Shown here one piece after another: positions 10,851 to 20,129 of a stretch of DNA of 50,704 bases. How positions within the stretch are numbered: the first letter of the stretch is position 1; the number at the start of each line of letters is the position of its first letter. The notes beneath the pieces are model-generated. The model did not search any database and was not told where the DNA came from. It saw only the letters and a list, made by a program, of their open reading frames with translations. Source of the DNA: Gracilaria vermiculophylla. Its lineage: Eukaryota > Rhodophyta > Florideophyceae > Gracilariales > Gracilariaceae. The stretch lies in the NCBI GenBank assembly GCA_019155205.2, contig JAHNZQ020000227.1:922049-972752 (forward strand). The letters run 5' to 3'. Position numbers and translations under genes: made by a program.

Positions 10851-10960
10851 GTTATGGAAAATATTGACAGTGGCTTATTATCCAATGGCGTTGAAGTGCC
10901 ATAAGTCAAGCATGAAGACGTGATGACTCGATATGATGAAGATAAATCTTTGGTACTGTT

Positions 10961-12015
10961 GTGAAAGCCATGAATGATAAATGGCCAGACGATCAGATTC
11001 GAAGACATAAACTGGAAAAGATACTCTCAATGTTCATAAAAGATGGTGAACGACTGTTCTACAATGGAAAGCTTTGCATACCGAGAAAGTCCGTGTGCCA
11101 TGTTTTGCAACCAGCGCATGATTCTAAGATAAGTAGTTATTTTAAGTTTGCAAGGACACTGTCGAGACTCGGCAATTTCCATTGCAGGTACAAGAGTCGA
11201 GACGTACGGAAGTGTGTCGAAAGATGCATGAGATGTCAGCAGTTTAAGGACTTAAATCCGAAGATGTTAACCGACCCAGAATCTTTAGAGTTATCGGAGA
11301 GAAGAGTGGGCTAATTATCTACAAACTATATCGTAAGACTACCCATGTCAAAAGGTGGGTTTGATGCGATAACTACGTGGTTTGAGCAATGAACCTGAAA
11401 GGTTCATTTCATAAGATGCGTTACTAATGACACAGCAGAAGACACTGCCAATACCTTATTCTCAAACATTTTAAGCACCATGGAATTCCGGATAGCATAA
11501 CCTCGGACGGAGATGCAAAGTTCAAATCCAAGTTTTGGGATCATCTGATAAAACTTTGTGGAAATAAGTCGAAAATTTCTACGAGCAAATATCCACAAAC
11601 TGATGGAGCGACTAAAATCATGAGCAGAATGCTTGAAAACTATCGTTGTTGTTTTTGCTCTTACCATCAAAACAACTGGGATGAACTATTGCCTGCAGCT
11701 GAATTTGCATATAACTCTGCAGTGACTGATGATACTGGGATGTCACCGTTTGAATTGGATCTTGGATGGACACCAAAATCTCCGTTTGACATGCTTTCTG
11801 GAAAAAAGATACCAATATAAAATGTGGAAGAATTCAAAGAAAAGCTAAAAGCCTCACCTGAAGATGCACAGTTCTCTTCCAATATTGCAAAAGCTGGCCA
11901 AAGCTCGTATTCTTCTATGAAGTACCGGGTTCTTAAATATGAAGTTGGGGAAAATGTTTGGCTCAACAAGTCATTGTTCAAGGATGCCGATGCAAAGTCT
12001 CGAGAATCTGATTAG
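10961..12015 (+). pseudogene. Gyp1 integrase remnant
   Basis: 10961-11314 (117 aa) contains the zinc-binding HHCC module: H in LQPAHDSK, H in GNFHCRYKS, then CVERCMRCQQF. The core is broken. 11320-11620 is in mixed frames with SDGDAKFKSKFWDHLIKL, and 11620-11820 has the family-typical NWDELLPAAEFAYNS...GMSPFELD. 11824-12015 has the post-core GENVWLN segment. It would insert the DNA copy into the genome; it is inactive as it stands. Confidence 0.75.
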
Positions 12016-12025
12016 CTAAGTGTCA

Positions 12026-12075
12026 GAAGTTTGAGCACTTTCCAAATTGTGAAGTTTGAGCACTTTCCAAATTGT
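12026..12075 (+). repeat. Perfect 25-bp tandem duplication
   Basis: Two adjacent identical 25-mers (12026-12050, 12051-12075; each begins GAAGTTTGAGCACTTTCC), just after the integrase frame of Gyp1. Because 25 is not a multiple of 3 it shifts the frame. Confidence 0.95.
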
Positions 12076-12199
12076 GAAGTTAATTGGAAAGAATGCGTTG
12101 AAGCATGAGCTCCTGAACATATTAAAATTCAGTCAATCGTCTATATCAGCCACAAAGCACCTCACGAGGACCAACTAGCTGATATATATGCATCTGTTC

Positions 12200-12415
12200 A
12201 GCGAAGACCAGAACCGATAAGAACAGAAAACGGCGGAGAATATGAAGTTGTAGCTATTTTCAAGCACAGAAAAAAAATTAAACGGACATCAGTTTCTGAG
12301 TCTTATAAAAGGAGAGCCCACTCATGATGGTGAGAGTTTAAGCACGACATCATTTGGTGACGAAGATGGAACCATTACTGGGATATGGCAGGAATATATT
12401 CGTCCAGCAAGAATA
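12200..12415 (+). pseudogene. Gyp1 chromodomain
   Basis: One frame reads RPEPIRTENGGEYEVVAIFK; the YEV..I..HR pattern opens a chromodomain. After an A-run at 12271-12280 the frame shifts, and another frame reads GHQFLSLIKGEPTHDGES and then DEDGTI, in the place of the usual YLIKWKG...W..... Chromodomains at the integrase end steer insertion towards particular chromatin and define chromoviruses. Confidence 0.6.
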
Positions 12416-12451
12416 TTACCGCAATATCAGTGACAAGGACGTCAATGGTTC

Positions 12452-12463
12452 AAAGAGGAGAAA
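12452..12463 (+). other. Gyp1 polypurine tract
   Basis: AAAGAGGAGAAA, ending 2 bp before the 3' LTR. Confidence 0.7.
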
Positions 12464-12465
12464 TT

Positions 12466-12721
12466 TGTGACAAACGGTTTGCAAGCTACAATTTATTTCT
12501 TTGGTGTGACGTCGAAAGATTTTTTCAGACGTCTCTAGAAGCGTCTAGAAGTTTTTCAGTTCAGCTTTCTGTGCTGGGCAACTTACAACTTTGTTCTAGA
12601 CTTCTACAAGAGGGAGATTCTAAAGTCTATGTATGGGGGTGGTGCTCTCGATGAACAGGGCATCAGGCAATTCAAGTGAAGTTTTATTCAACTTACCGTC
12701 TACCTACTCCTATTCATTTCA
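12466..12721 (+). repeat. Gyp1 3' LTR
   Basis: Starts TGTGACAAAC and ends TATTCATTTCA, partner of 6800-7068. Its TATA box is degenerate. Confidence 0.9.
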
Positions 12722-12726
12722 GTTCT
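12722..12726 (+). repeat. Gyp1 target-site duplication, right copy (GTTCT)
   Basis: Matches 6795-6799 exactly. Confidence 0.85.
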
Positions 12727-13200
12727 GGCCAAAACTTTGTTATGCTTGTTCCAGTTCTATAAGGAGTCAGAAATCAAACAAGATGTTCAAATAAATTCAA
12801 CTTTTTTTGCGACTTTGCATTCATATCGGCTTCCGCAAGTTCATATCAGAGCGTGAGAACTATACCATTGGTGTGCTCTGGGACACATTGTGTGACCCAC
12901 GGAGTTCAGGGGTGTCAAGTAATGCGGGTCGTGCCCTGCACTGCTTTGAATAAACTCAGTACTGATTTATCTCAGGGTCTTTGCTTACGTTAATTGCTCG
13001 TTTTACTTCAAACCTAGAGCAATAAGTGTGCTTCCAAAGTATTCTATATCATTTCTACTGTGTAGAAAGTCCCATAGCGTTTCTATCATATATCATTAAA
13101 AATGTATATTTTGGTTTATATAGAGGCTTCTAGAAACACTACAAGTCTTCCGGAACTCTACTAGTGAGAAGAAGCTTCTACTTGATTAAATGACACGTGA
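12727..13200. other. Non-coding DNA right of Gyp1
   Basis: No convincing ORF. It contains TTCtaGAA and GAAGCTTC motifs near 13130-13180, vaguely like the Gyp1 LTR promoter region, but no alignable LTR was found. Confidence 0.4.
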
Positions 13201-13404
13201 GACGACGATAAGTGGAAATCTACTATTTGTGTTGACAGTATATCATTGCATCTCCACTACGGAGATTGTACGAGGCGTGTGACAGCACGCCCCTCGGACG
13301 GCTTGAAGATCGTCCTGGCAACATGCAGAAGGCCTGTGCGGAGCTGGGGCGAGAGCGATGTTTTCCAGGGGCGTGATTTCGACCGGTGCATATTTCTTCG
13401 ATGA
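13201..13404 (+). pseudogene. 3'-terminal relic of an NB-ARC/WD40 paralogue
   Basis: This 67-codon plus-strand frame ends in TGA and is collinear, without indels from 13270 on, with the last ~43 codons of the intact gene at 15413-19306. TRRVTARPSDG matches TRHVTTRLSDG, KIVLATC matches EIVLATC, and DVFQGRDFDRCIFLR matches DVYWGSNFESCVIIR, both ending at the stop codon. The upstream part (DDKW.ST) matches DDEGWQST more loosely. An in-frame stop at 13198 closes it and the WD repeats are absent. The protein differs at about half of these positions, so this is an old paralogue rather than a recent duplicate. Confidence 0.85.
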
Positions 13405-13702
13405 GAATCGAATGGGTGTAAGGTAGGACGGTGATGGGCATTGGGAAAGCAAGTCAAGCCAGGCCTGCATGAGTTGAGTCGGCGGCGAGGCTGACTTTTT
13501 ATTGCAGGCGTGTTTGAGGGCAGATATGGGCTGTGTCGAAGAGAGTTGGGTGCGGCCTCCTGTACGCCCCTGTTTTGGCGGCATTGAGAATGTGACCCAT
13601 GGCAGCCGAGCACAGAAGGAATTAATTTTTTTGACGAAGAAGCTAAATGTCGAATGCTTTAACCAATTGACGAGCACCAGAAGCAATTCGTAAGTGCGTA
13701 GA
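13405..13702. other. Unassigned DNA after the NB-ARC relic
   Basis: GC-rich relative to its surroundings. Long minus frames (13770-13243, 13613-13257) overlap the relic in antisense and show no recognisable domain. No similarity to the flank downstream of the intact gene was seen. Confidence 0.4.
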
Positions 13703-14999
13703 GTGCGTTTCAAAAGTATAGGACAGTGCGAAAAAGCGCCAAAATATAGATTTCTGCCTACTGCAGCCACCTCTTTTCGTTAAAACCCACGAAAACGCGT
13801 TTCAAAAGTAAAAGTATGGGACATTTCCGACTCGCGCGTAATTGTTTCCTCCTCATGTTGTCATCCTTTCTTAAAAAAGGCATCAGATCTTATATAATAA
13901 AAGCTTACAACACAAAGTACTTCAAATAATACCTTAGATATAGGCTATTGTTCTCATCTCTAAACTAATTTCTTCAATATTTACTGTAATATAGACATAA
14001 AGTTTTTTTGATAGCTTAATAATGCTCAACTAAAACAATGAGCATAACGTTTTGCAAGGATAGTATTTTGGCAATATGTTTTGCATTAAAAAACCCATGA
14101 AAAGAACGAATCGTTTACAAAACATTAATAAAATGGTAATAAAAAACGCTTCAAAGTTCTTTCAGTTTATAAAACCGAACAAAATTTCCTTTTGAAAGCT
14201 GCAAAATAAACAATTAATGGTGCCACAGTATGCAATGAGCACTGAAAAAAAAGACAGCTGCAAAAAGAATGTATTTGAAAATTAGTAAAACTCTAATCAA
14301 GATGAACAACAGTGTTTTACATATTGCTATCAAAAGCAACACAGATCAAATAAACTTTGAACAAAGAAAAGTTTAAATTAGAGCTTATATTATGCTATGT
14401 ACTGGAATTGCGATGAAATCAATTACATATAATGCCTTTTCAGTAAGCATTACAGACTTAAAAAGGCTTTTAAATGCTTTAATACAACGTTTTATAGAAT
14501 TTTACATATCTTATCTGAAATTTAAACTGGTTTTTCACTATGATAGTGCCGCCGTTTAGTAGCCTATAACATTGAAAAAAGTGCTTTGCTTACTAGAAAC
14601 TAATGCCACGCAGCTACTCATGCGTTGGGTTTACTTCAACTCTCTTGAAAACGAATATTCTGTACTCGTTAGAATGATTTATGGCCATTACAGGCCATTC
14701 TGAACAGGTTTTGATTTAAAAAAAAAAGTATTGGAAATAGCGCGAAAACTATGAATATTTTAAGTACGGGACGTTAGAGAAACGCGATGCAAAAGCGTTG
14801 AATTAGTATTATATGGTACACAAAAGCGAAAATCATCTACTGAAGAAGGCAAAATGAAGGTTGAAAGTGAAATGTCCTATGATTTTGAAACGGTTTTTTA
14901 ACTTGATGTTTTTTGAAAATTGATTTTGATAGCACTACAGTACTAAATACGATGATTTGCATCCATATGCCAGGTGTCCTATACTTTTGAAACAGACTT
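13703..14999 (+). mobile_element. Tc1-like element A, no transposase recognised (IR/DR ends)
   Basis: A 1,297-bp AT-rich block flanked by TA (13701-13702 and 15000-15001). Its ends carry inverted 19-bp motifs, GTTTCAAAAGTATAGGACA at 13709 and its complement at 14975-14993. Each end has a second inner copy in the same relative orientation (13799; 14873-14891), the IR/DR layout known from Tc1-family elements such as Sleeping Beauty. No DDE segment was found on either strand. The length is that of an autonomous element, so the transposase may have decayed or been replaced. Its right end aligns with that of element B. Confidence 0.85.
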
Positions 15000-15001
15000 T
15001 A

Positions 15002-15412
15002 TTTCGTTGCACGCACTATGTCAGAGTTTACTACCGTTGATAGCTTGGATAGAGCCAGTTTTGTAGTTTCCCGAACACGTAGCACGCGTGGGACTCTTGG
15101 ATAAAACAGGATAATTGTGCCACATAGCAAGACAACTTCACAGCGTGTTTTCTTCGGAAATTGCCATATCTCCGCGCCAGACTCAATTTTTTGCCACCGT
15201 TGCGAACATTTTGCAGAGCGTTCATCGGCCCTCGCCTTTCTCGAGCAGCTGACCGTTTGGAGTGTCGCCCAATCCGGCAGAGACTGGGGTACGCGGTGCG
15301 CACCTCGCACCGCTTATTATCACCAAATGCCCAGAAGCGCAACGCTCTATATCTCGGCTCTCTGCTATTGATCGACACCAGGGCCGAACTGTGAGCCACA
15401 TCCTCTGCGACC
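15002..15412 (+). promoter_or_regulatory. Upstream region of the NB-ARC/WD40 gene
   Basis: 410 bp between Tc1-like element A and the start codon. A TATAT sequence at 15348-15352 lies ~60 bp before the ATG. The start context GCGACCATGG (purine at -3, G at +4) is strong. Minus-strand frames of 142 and 103 aa cross this region but look like chance openings. Confidence 0.4.
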
Positions 15413-18400
15413 ATGGGGGACCCAATCGCGGCGGCTAATCTAGGACTCTCCGTTGTCAACCAGAGTCAGCAAGCTGTGAGCAGATGGTTCACACGAAAAG
15501 ACCTTGCTGAGGATATCAAAGCGCAGCTTGGCAGGATTCAGCGCTATAACGACGACCTCATTGTTCTGAAGCCTCACATGGAGCACTTGCTATCCCATAA
15601 TGTTGTGAGTCGATTAAAACACCGTCGTTTGTTGCGAAACGTGTGGGAGAACAACCAACACCTCAACGAATGGGAGACAAAGATCTGGGATGCTAGCCCT
15701 ACGGACCGTGTACGAAGAATGAAACAAATCTTGGATCAATGTGAGCAGGATTTGAAGCAGTTGTTCGATTTCTGTGATGAATATAGTACCACAGAACAGC
15801 ATGCCTCATTGTCAGATCTAGACATTTACAGGCGAGCTAGTACTGTTCCTTTGAACCCGCCCCGACTTTTACTAAAGTACAACGATCCATCCACGTGTGA
15901 AGGAAAACTGAAAGCTGCTGTGCTGAAAGACGAAAAGCGCCGCGTGGTTGGGATTGTGGCGTCTGGGAAAGGAGGAGTCGGCAAAACATGCGCCATACGA
16001 GGGCTAGTTGAAGACGCGGAGGTTAAGGAACGTTTTGGAGGGGGCACTTTGTACATCCAACTCGGAAACGATGCAACGATCAATCACATTATCAGTGGTC
16101 TAGCATCGAATGTGGGTAGCACTGGTGGTAAGAAGCTGTCGGACAAAGTCAAGAACTGCAAGACGCTGCAGGAGGCATGCAATGAAGCTGCGCATTGGTT
16201 CGGTGAAAAAGCCTGTTTGTTTCTGATCGATGATATTTGGCGTCGGAATGGCATTAACTCGCAAGTTCTCACTATTCTTGCCTCAATGGTGAACAGCAAA
16301 AGTCGCTTAGTGTACACAAGCAGAGACAAACACTTTTTAGGGCGAGCAAATCAGGTTATTACGTTTGAAGGAACCGAGCCAGAAAGTGAACAATCTAGGC
16401 AGATGCTACTAAGACACGGCGGGTTTTCGGAAATCGGTGAGCTGGACGACAAAAACAGGACTGCTTTCGAGAAGATATTATTTGAATGCAAAGGTCTTCC
16501 GCTTGCGTTTGGCGTAGCCGGCGGCGTTGTGCACAGACTGCGCGATCGTCAAGAGGAAGGCCGAGAACAAGATGCATGGTCAGATGTTGGTGAAATGGTG
16601 TCGGATCCGGGACAATCCATATTACTGCGTGAAAACGCTGAACAGTACGGTGGGTTGAACAGAATGGTGGATGTCTCTCTCCGAGTTTTGGAGAATCAGT
16701 ACGGAGCTGAAAAGTACAGAACTATGTTTCGAGCGCTTTGTGTGCTTCAAAAGCAACAGCGAGCTCCCGTTGCCATGCTTCAAAAGCTGTGGAGCCTTTA
16801 CAGTCTTGAAGAAACCGAGAGAGCTGCCCAAGTGCTGGATGAGGTGTCCGTGCTACAGCTGAGGAAATACAATGGAGTGCTTTGTGTGCAGTTGCATGAC
16901 TTGGTTATGGACATTGTAAGAGAGCAAGCAGAGAAGAGCGGCGAAACTCAAAGCCTTTACCGCACACTGCTTCTAAACTATGCTCCAAATGGTCAAGACT
17001 GGTGGAACATTGAGAACGACGGTTACTTGCACGATAATCTGTGCAGGCTCATAAGATGCGCCGGGAATGGGAGGGACGTGTTGCAGCTTTTGTCAGAGCC
17101 AAAATGGGTTGTGCGCCGTTTGCTGGACGGAGGTATTAACAACTTTGAGCAAGACTTGGAAGAAGGTAAGCAATGCATGACTGATAGCGGTGATGACTCG
17201 GAGCGCAAAGAGTTCCTGGAGATGGTGGGCAAGGCTGCGAGATTGGGATGCTCGTACTTCCAAGGAAACGAACGTGAAATTTATTTTCAGCTGCATGGAC
17301 GCCTGCTGTTGCACGCGACTCGAAATGGAGAGACACGCAAGTTATTGGAAAGGCTTGAAGATTGCGCGCCTAGACCGTGGGTCAAGGCATCAATGGGATT
17401 GTTGCAACAAGCGGGGAGTGGTGCTCTTGAGTCGATTCCCGGCAGCGGCAGACTGCTTAATGTTCAGTACAGAGAGGACACTGTATCGTTTATTTGGGCA
17501 ACGGGGTCCTCAATGGCCGTTGTGCAGTACAGCATTGCAACTGGCTTTTCTGAAACCGTTGAGTATGCTGTCGAAAGCATCGGTGAGCTAAAAGGTGCGG
17601 CTTTCCTCCAAGATGAACGTTTCATTGTGAGTGCTCATCAAACTCGGGATGAAAGAGAGCTCAAGGCAGTGAGGTGGAGTGTGGAAGCGAGAGAGAGGGA
17701 GCAAGTGGTTGAGCTGAAAGACAATCGGGAAATCACAGTTCCGAAACGCCGGCGCTGGCGTGACATGTGCTCTGGATGCCTCGGAAGGCGGGACAGCGAA
17801 AGGCCTCGGCAGGATGAAGAACCACAGCGTGGCCGGTTGGAATTTGTGGGTTTTTGCAAACAGGGTACTCTACTTGCAACTGCAGACGAATCCGACCACT
17901 CCATACAGATGTGGGACACGAAGAGCGGAGAGACTATGGGAGAGCCTCTCCGAGGGCACACTGGCTGGGTGACTTGCGTGGACGTGAGCGCAGACGGCAC
18001 GCGCATCGTGTCGGGGTCTTGGGACAAGACGGTGCGGGTGTGGAATGCGGAGAGCGGCGCAGCTGTGGGAGAACCTCTCTGCGGGCACATTGAGAGGGTG
18101 ACGTGCGTAGATGTGAGCGCAGACGGCACGCGCATTGTGTCGGGGTCTGATGACAAGACAGTGCGGGTATGGGATGCGGAGAGCGGCGCAGCTGTGGGAG
18201 AGCCTCTTTACGGGCACACTGCACTCGTGGGGTGCGTGGACATGAGCGCAGACGGCACGCGCATTGTGTCGGGGTCTGAGGACAAGACGGTGCGGATGTG
18301 GGATGCGGAGAGCGGCGCAGCTGTGGGAGAGCCTTTCCGCGGGCACACTGACTGGGTGACGTGCATGGTTTTCAGCGCAGACGGCACGCGCATCGTGTCC

Positions 18401-19306
18401 GGATCTGATGATATGACGGTGCGGGTGTGGGATGCGGAGAGGGATGCAGCTGTGGGAGAGCCTCTCCGCGGGCACACTGGCTGGGTGAGGTGCGTGGATG
18501 TGAGCGCAGACGGCACGCGCATCGTTTCGGGGTCTGTTGACAAGACAGTGCGAGTATGGGATGCGGAGAGCGGCGCAGCTGTGGGAGAGCCTCTCCGCGG
18601 GCACACTCACGGGGTGACGTGCGTGGTTTTCAGCGCAGACGGCACGCGCATCGTGTCCGGATCTGATGACAAGACAGTGCGGATGTGGGATGCGCAGAGC
18701 GGCGCAGCTGTGGGAGAGCCTCTCCGGGGGCACACTAGCTGGGTGGAGTGCGTGGATGTGAGCGCAGACGGCACACACATCGTGTCCGGGTCTAATGACG
18801 CTACGGTGCGGGTATGGGATGCGGAGAGCGGCGCAGCTGTGGGAGAGCCTCTTCGCGGGCACACAAGCGTGGTGACGTGCGTGGATGTGAGCGCGGACGG
18901 CATGCGCATCGTGTCTGCTTCCGAGGATAATACAGCGCGCGTGTGGGATGTGTGCAGCGGGAAGCAAATTGGCGCTTCGCTATTGCACGATTATGAAGTT
19001 GAGGAGGTTGCACTGAGCGCAGACGGCTCTCGAGTGATGACGTGCACTGGAGCGAAACGGATGATGTGGGATGCGCTTAGCGGAAAGCGCCTCCTCACTT
19101 CCGACGACGAGGGGTGGCAGTCTACCGTGCCGGATCTTAGTTTTTCGTTGCAACCGCAGTTGGGACCTAAGACGAGGCATGTGACTACGCGCCTCTCGGA
19201 CGGCTCGGAGATAGTGCTGGCGACCTGCGAGGAAGACGTACGCAACTTGGACGGCACCGATGTTTACTGGGGTTCTAACTTCGAATCGTGCGTTATCATT
19301 CGCTGA
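15413..19306 (+). CDS. NB-ARC P-loop protein with eight near-identical C-terminal WD40 repeats
   Basis: An intact 1,297-residue, intronless ORF. Residues 1-140 are helical, with an Ala/Gly-rich start. The NB-ARC NTPase follows: Walker A GKGGVGKT (185-192), Walker B LFLIDDIW (269-276), the RNBS-B-like SRLVYTSRD (297-305), GLPLA (361-365) and an MHD-like QLHD (493-496). Residues ~500-800 are helical or unassigned. A divergent WD blade (MWD at 833-835) leads to eight 43-residue repeats (843-1186) and one degenerate blade. The family acts as nucleotide-switched sensors that oligomerise on ligand binding, as in plant NLRs, APAF-1 and fungal NACHT-WD40 proteins. The propeller would be the sensor. 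The ligand and outcome are unknown. The gene lies between two Tc1-like elements. Confidence 0.95.
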   Translation: MGDPIAAANLGLSVVNQSQQAVSRWFTRKDLAEDIKAQLGRIQRYNDDLIVLKPHMEHLLSHNVVSRLKHRRLLRNVWENNQHLNEWETKIWDASPTDRVRRMKQILDQCEQDLKQLFDFCDEYSTTEQHASLSDLDIYRRASTVPLNPPRLLLKYNDPSTCEGKLKAAVLKDEKRRVVGIVASGKGGVGKTCAIRGLVEDAEVKERFGGGTLYIQLGNDATINHIISGLASNVGSTGGKKLSDKVKNCKTLQEACNEAAHWFGEKACLFLIDDIWRRNGINSQVLTILASMVNSKSRLVYTSRDKHFLGRANQVITFEGTEPESEQSRQMLLRHGGFSEIGELDDKNRTAFEKILFECKGLPLAFGVAGGVVHRLRDRQEEGREQDAWSDVGEMVSDPGQSILLRENAEQYGGLNRMVDVSLRVLENQYGAEKYRTMFRALCVLQKQQRAPVAMLQKLWSLYSLEETERAAQVLDEVSVLQLRKYNGVLCVQLHDLVMDIVREQAEKSGETQSLYRTLLLNYAPNGQDWWNIENDGYLHDNLCRLIRCAGNGRDVLQLLSEPKWVVRRLLDGGINNFEQDLEEGKQCMTDSGDDSERKEFLEMVGKAARLGCSYFQGNEREIYFQLHGRLLLHATRNGETRKLLERLEDCAPRPWVKASMGLLQQAGSGALESIPGSGRLLNVQYREDTVSFIWATGSSMAVVQYSIATGFSETVEYAVESIGELKGAAFLQDERFIVSAHQTRDERELKAVRWSVEAREREQVVELKDNREITVPKRRRWRDMCSGCLGRRDSERPRQDEEPQRGRLEFVGFCKQGTLLATADESDHSIQMWDTKSGETMGEPLRGHTGWVTCVDVSADGTRIVSGSWDKTVRVWNAESGAAVGEPLCGHIERVTCVDVSADGTRIVSGSDDKTVRVWDAESGAAVGEPLYGHTALVGCVDMSADGTRIVSGSEDKTVRMWDAESGAAVGEPFRGHTDWVTCMVFSADGTRIVSGSDDMTVRVWDAERDAAVGEPLRGHTGWVRCVDVSADGTRIVSGSVDKTVRVWDAESGAAVGEPLRGHTHGVTCVVFSADGTRIVSGSDDKTVRMWDAQSGAAVGEPLRGHTSWVECVDVSADGTHIVSGSNDATVRVWDAESGAAVGEPLRGHTSVVTCVDVSADGMRIVSASEDNTARVWDVCSGKQIGASLLHDYEVEEVALSADGSRVMTCTGAKRMMWDALSGKRLLTSDDEGWQSTVPDLSFSLQPQLGPKTRHVTTRLSDGSEIVLATCEEDVRNLDGTDVYWGSNFESCVIIR
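17939..18970 (+). repeat. Eight tandem 129-bp WD40-coding repeats
   Basis: Each unit encodes GEPLRGHT-x2-V-x-CVDVSADGTRIVSGS-x-DKTVRVWDAESGAAV or a close variant. Units start at 17939 and every 129 bp after. The framework is almost fixed, whereas positions 9-10 (GW, ER, AL, DW, GW, HG, SW, SV), 12 (T, T, G, T, R, T, E, T) and 28 (W, D, E, D, V, D, N, E) vary. Near-identity at the DNA level points to recent unequal exchange or gene conversion. Confidence 0.97.
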
Positions 19307-19799
19307 AACTCAAACGTTGTGCTCGCACATCTCCCATTGCGTTCGTGTAGCATTCGTGCCGTCTCTGGGCACCTCCTGAATTCACGAGAAACCATAATCA
19401 GAATCACAAAGCGATGAGATTCCGACTTGCTCCAGCTTCCTGCCCCATCAAGTACTACGTGTAGCGATAGATGACGTGAGAATGAAGACGATATCCAATT
19501 GAAATCCAAGACAACAAACACATTTATAACTCAATACTTCGGTCATTTCTCCTTTTTTTTTCCCCTCTATAGTATAACGCTCTTGTAGAGACTTATACAG
19601 TGTCTAAGTACTCATTGATAAGCTCATTACAATAATCAATCACAAACTCAAAAAACATTCCAACGTCTTGGAAATGGCGCTGATTGGCATACACTGGAGG
19701 GACCAATAGCCCCCAAATATTTTCCATAATGTAAGGTCCGTTGCCTTAGCAGGCCAAGAAAGCAAATCAACATTGCGTTCCTTTAATTACTTGGTGAAG
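19307..19799. other. Downstream flank of the NB-ARC/WD40 gene
   Basis: Contains repeat copy 2 (19363-19453), then AT-rich DNA. No AATAAA signal was seen close to the stop. A minus frame at 19521-19264 overlaps the gene end and shares GSWSKSES with the copy near 5.4 kb. Confidence 0.45.
19363..19453 (+). repeat. Dispersed repeat, copy 2
   Basis: Partner of 5354-5442, with a 27-bp identical core at 19416-19442. Confidence 0.75.
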
Positions 19800-19898
19800 T
19801 ACAGGGCGTTTCAAAAACATATAACCCGTAAAAAGTACACCAAAACTTTACTGTAGGATAGATTTTGCACAGTCTATGTTAATTGGTTTGAAAAAGAT

Positions 19899-20129
19899 AT
19901 GTACACCGTCTTCTTTCTAGTAAGAATTGCTCGAGTTCCTCCACTTTCCAAGCAAGAAGGGCTGCAAATTATAAAGTTCAACGCCGAAAAGCACTCGAAC
20001 AGTGCTATCGCTCAAAAGTTGAAACGTTCTAGAGGTCACAATTGTTACTTTTTTCAGAACTCCGACTCTTTATGGATTAGAACGATCTCCAGGACGCCTT
20101 CAGAAGCTCAGTATAGTATACAAAAGTAG
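19899..20129 (+). pseudogene. Tc1-like transposase N-terminal HTH fragment (element B)
   Basis: The frame includes LSKQEGLQIIKFNAE...SNSAIAQKLKRSR, resembling the first helix-turn-helix of Tc1/mariner transposases (xIxxLxxxGxSxxxIAxxLxxS), which binds the terminal repeats. The frame decays after about 20080. Confidence 0.55.

Larger units (their letters stand above)
6800..12721 (+). mobile_element. Ty3/gypsy chromovirus Gyp1 (degraded, complete ends)
   Basis: Bounded by two LTRs with TG...CA ends and flanked by the direct 5-bp duplication GTTCT (6795-6799 and 12722-12726), which fixes the insertion boundaries. The inner order is primer site, gag, protease, RT, RNase H, integrase, chromodomain, polypurine tract. 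RT before integrase and the C-terminal chromodomain place it in the chromovirus branch of gypsy. Coding regions are interrupted and the polymerase box is damaged, so it is non-autonomous. Confidence 0.92.

Noticed and set aside
13257..13770. Minus ORFs of 118 and 175 aa
   Set aside because: They run antisense across the NB-ARC/WD40 relic, whose plus-strand frame explains the coding-like pattern.
15031..15459. 142-aa minus ORF over the NB-ARC gene promoter and start
   Set aside because: It overlaps the start codon, has no domain and has composition unlike a conserved protein.
17870..18967. Long minus-strand ORF of 365 aa and several 100-170 aa minus frames opposite the WD40 repeats
   Set aside because: The 129-bp repeat period is a multiple of three, so an open antisense frame in one unit repeats in all. 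The His/Arg/Ala-rich translations are shadows of the real gene.
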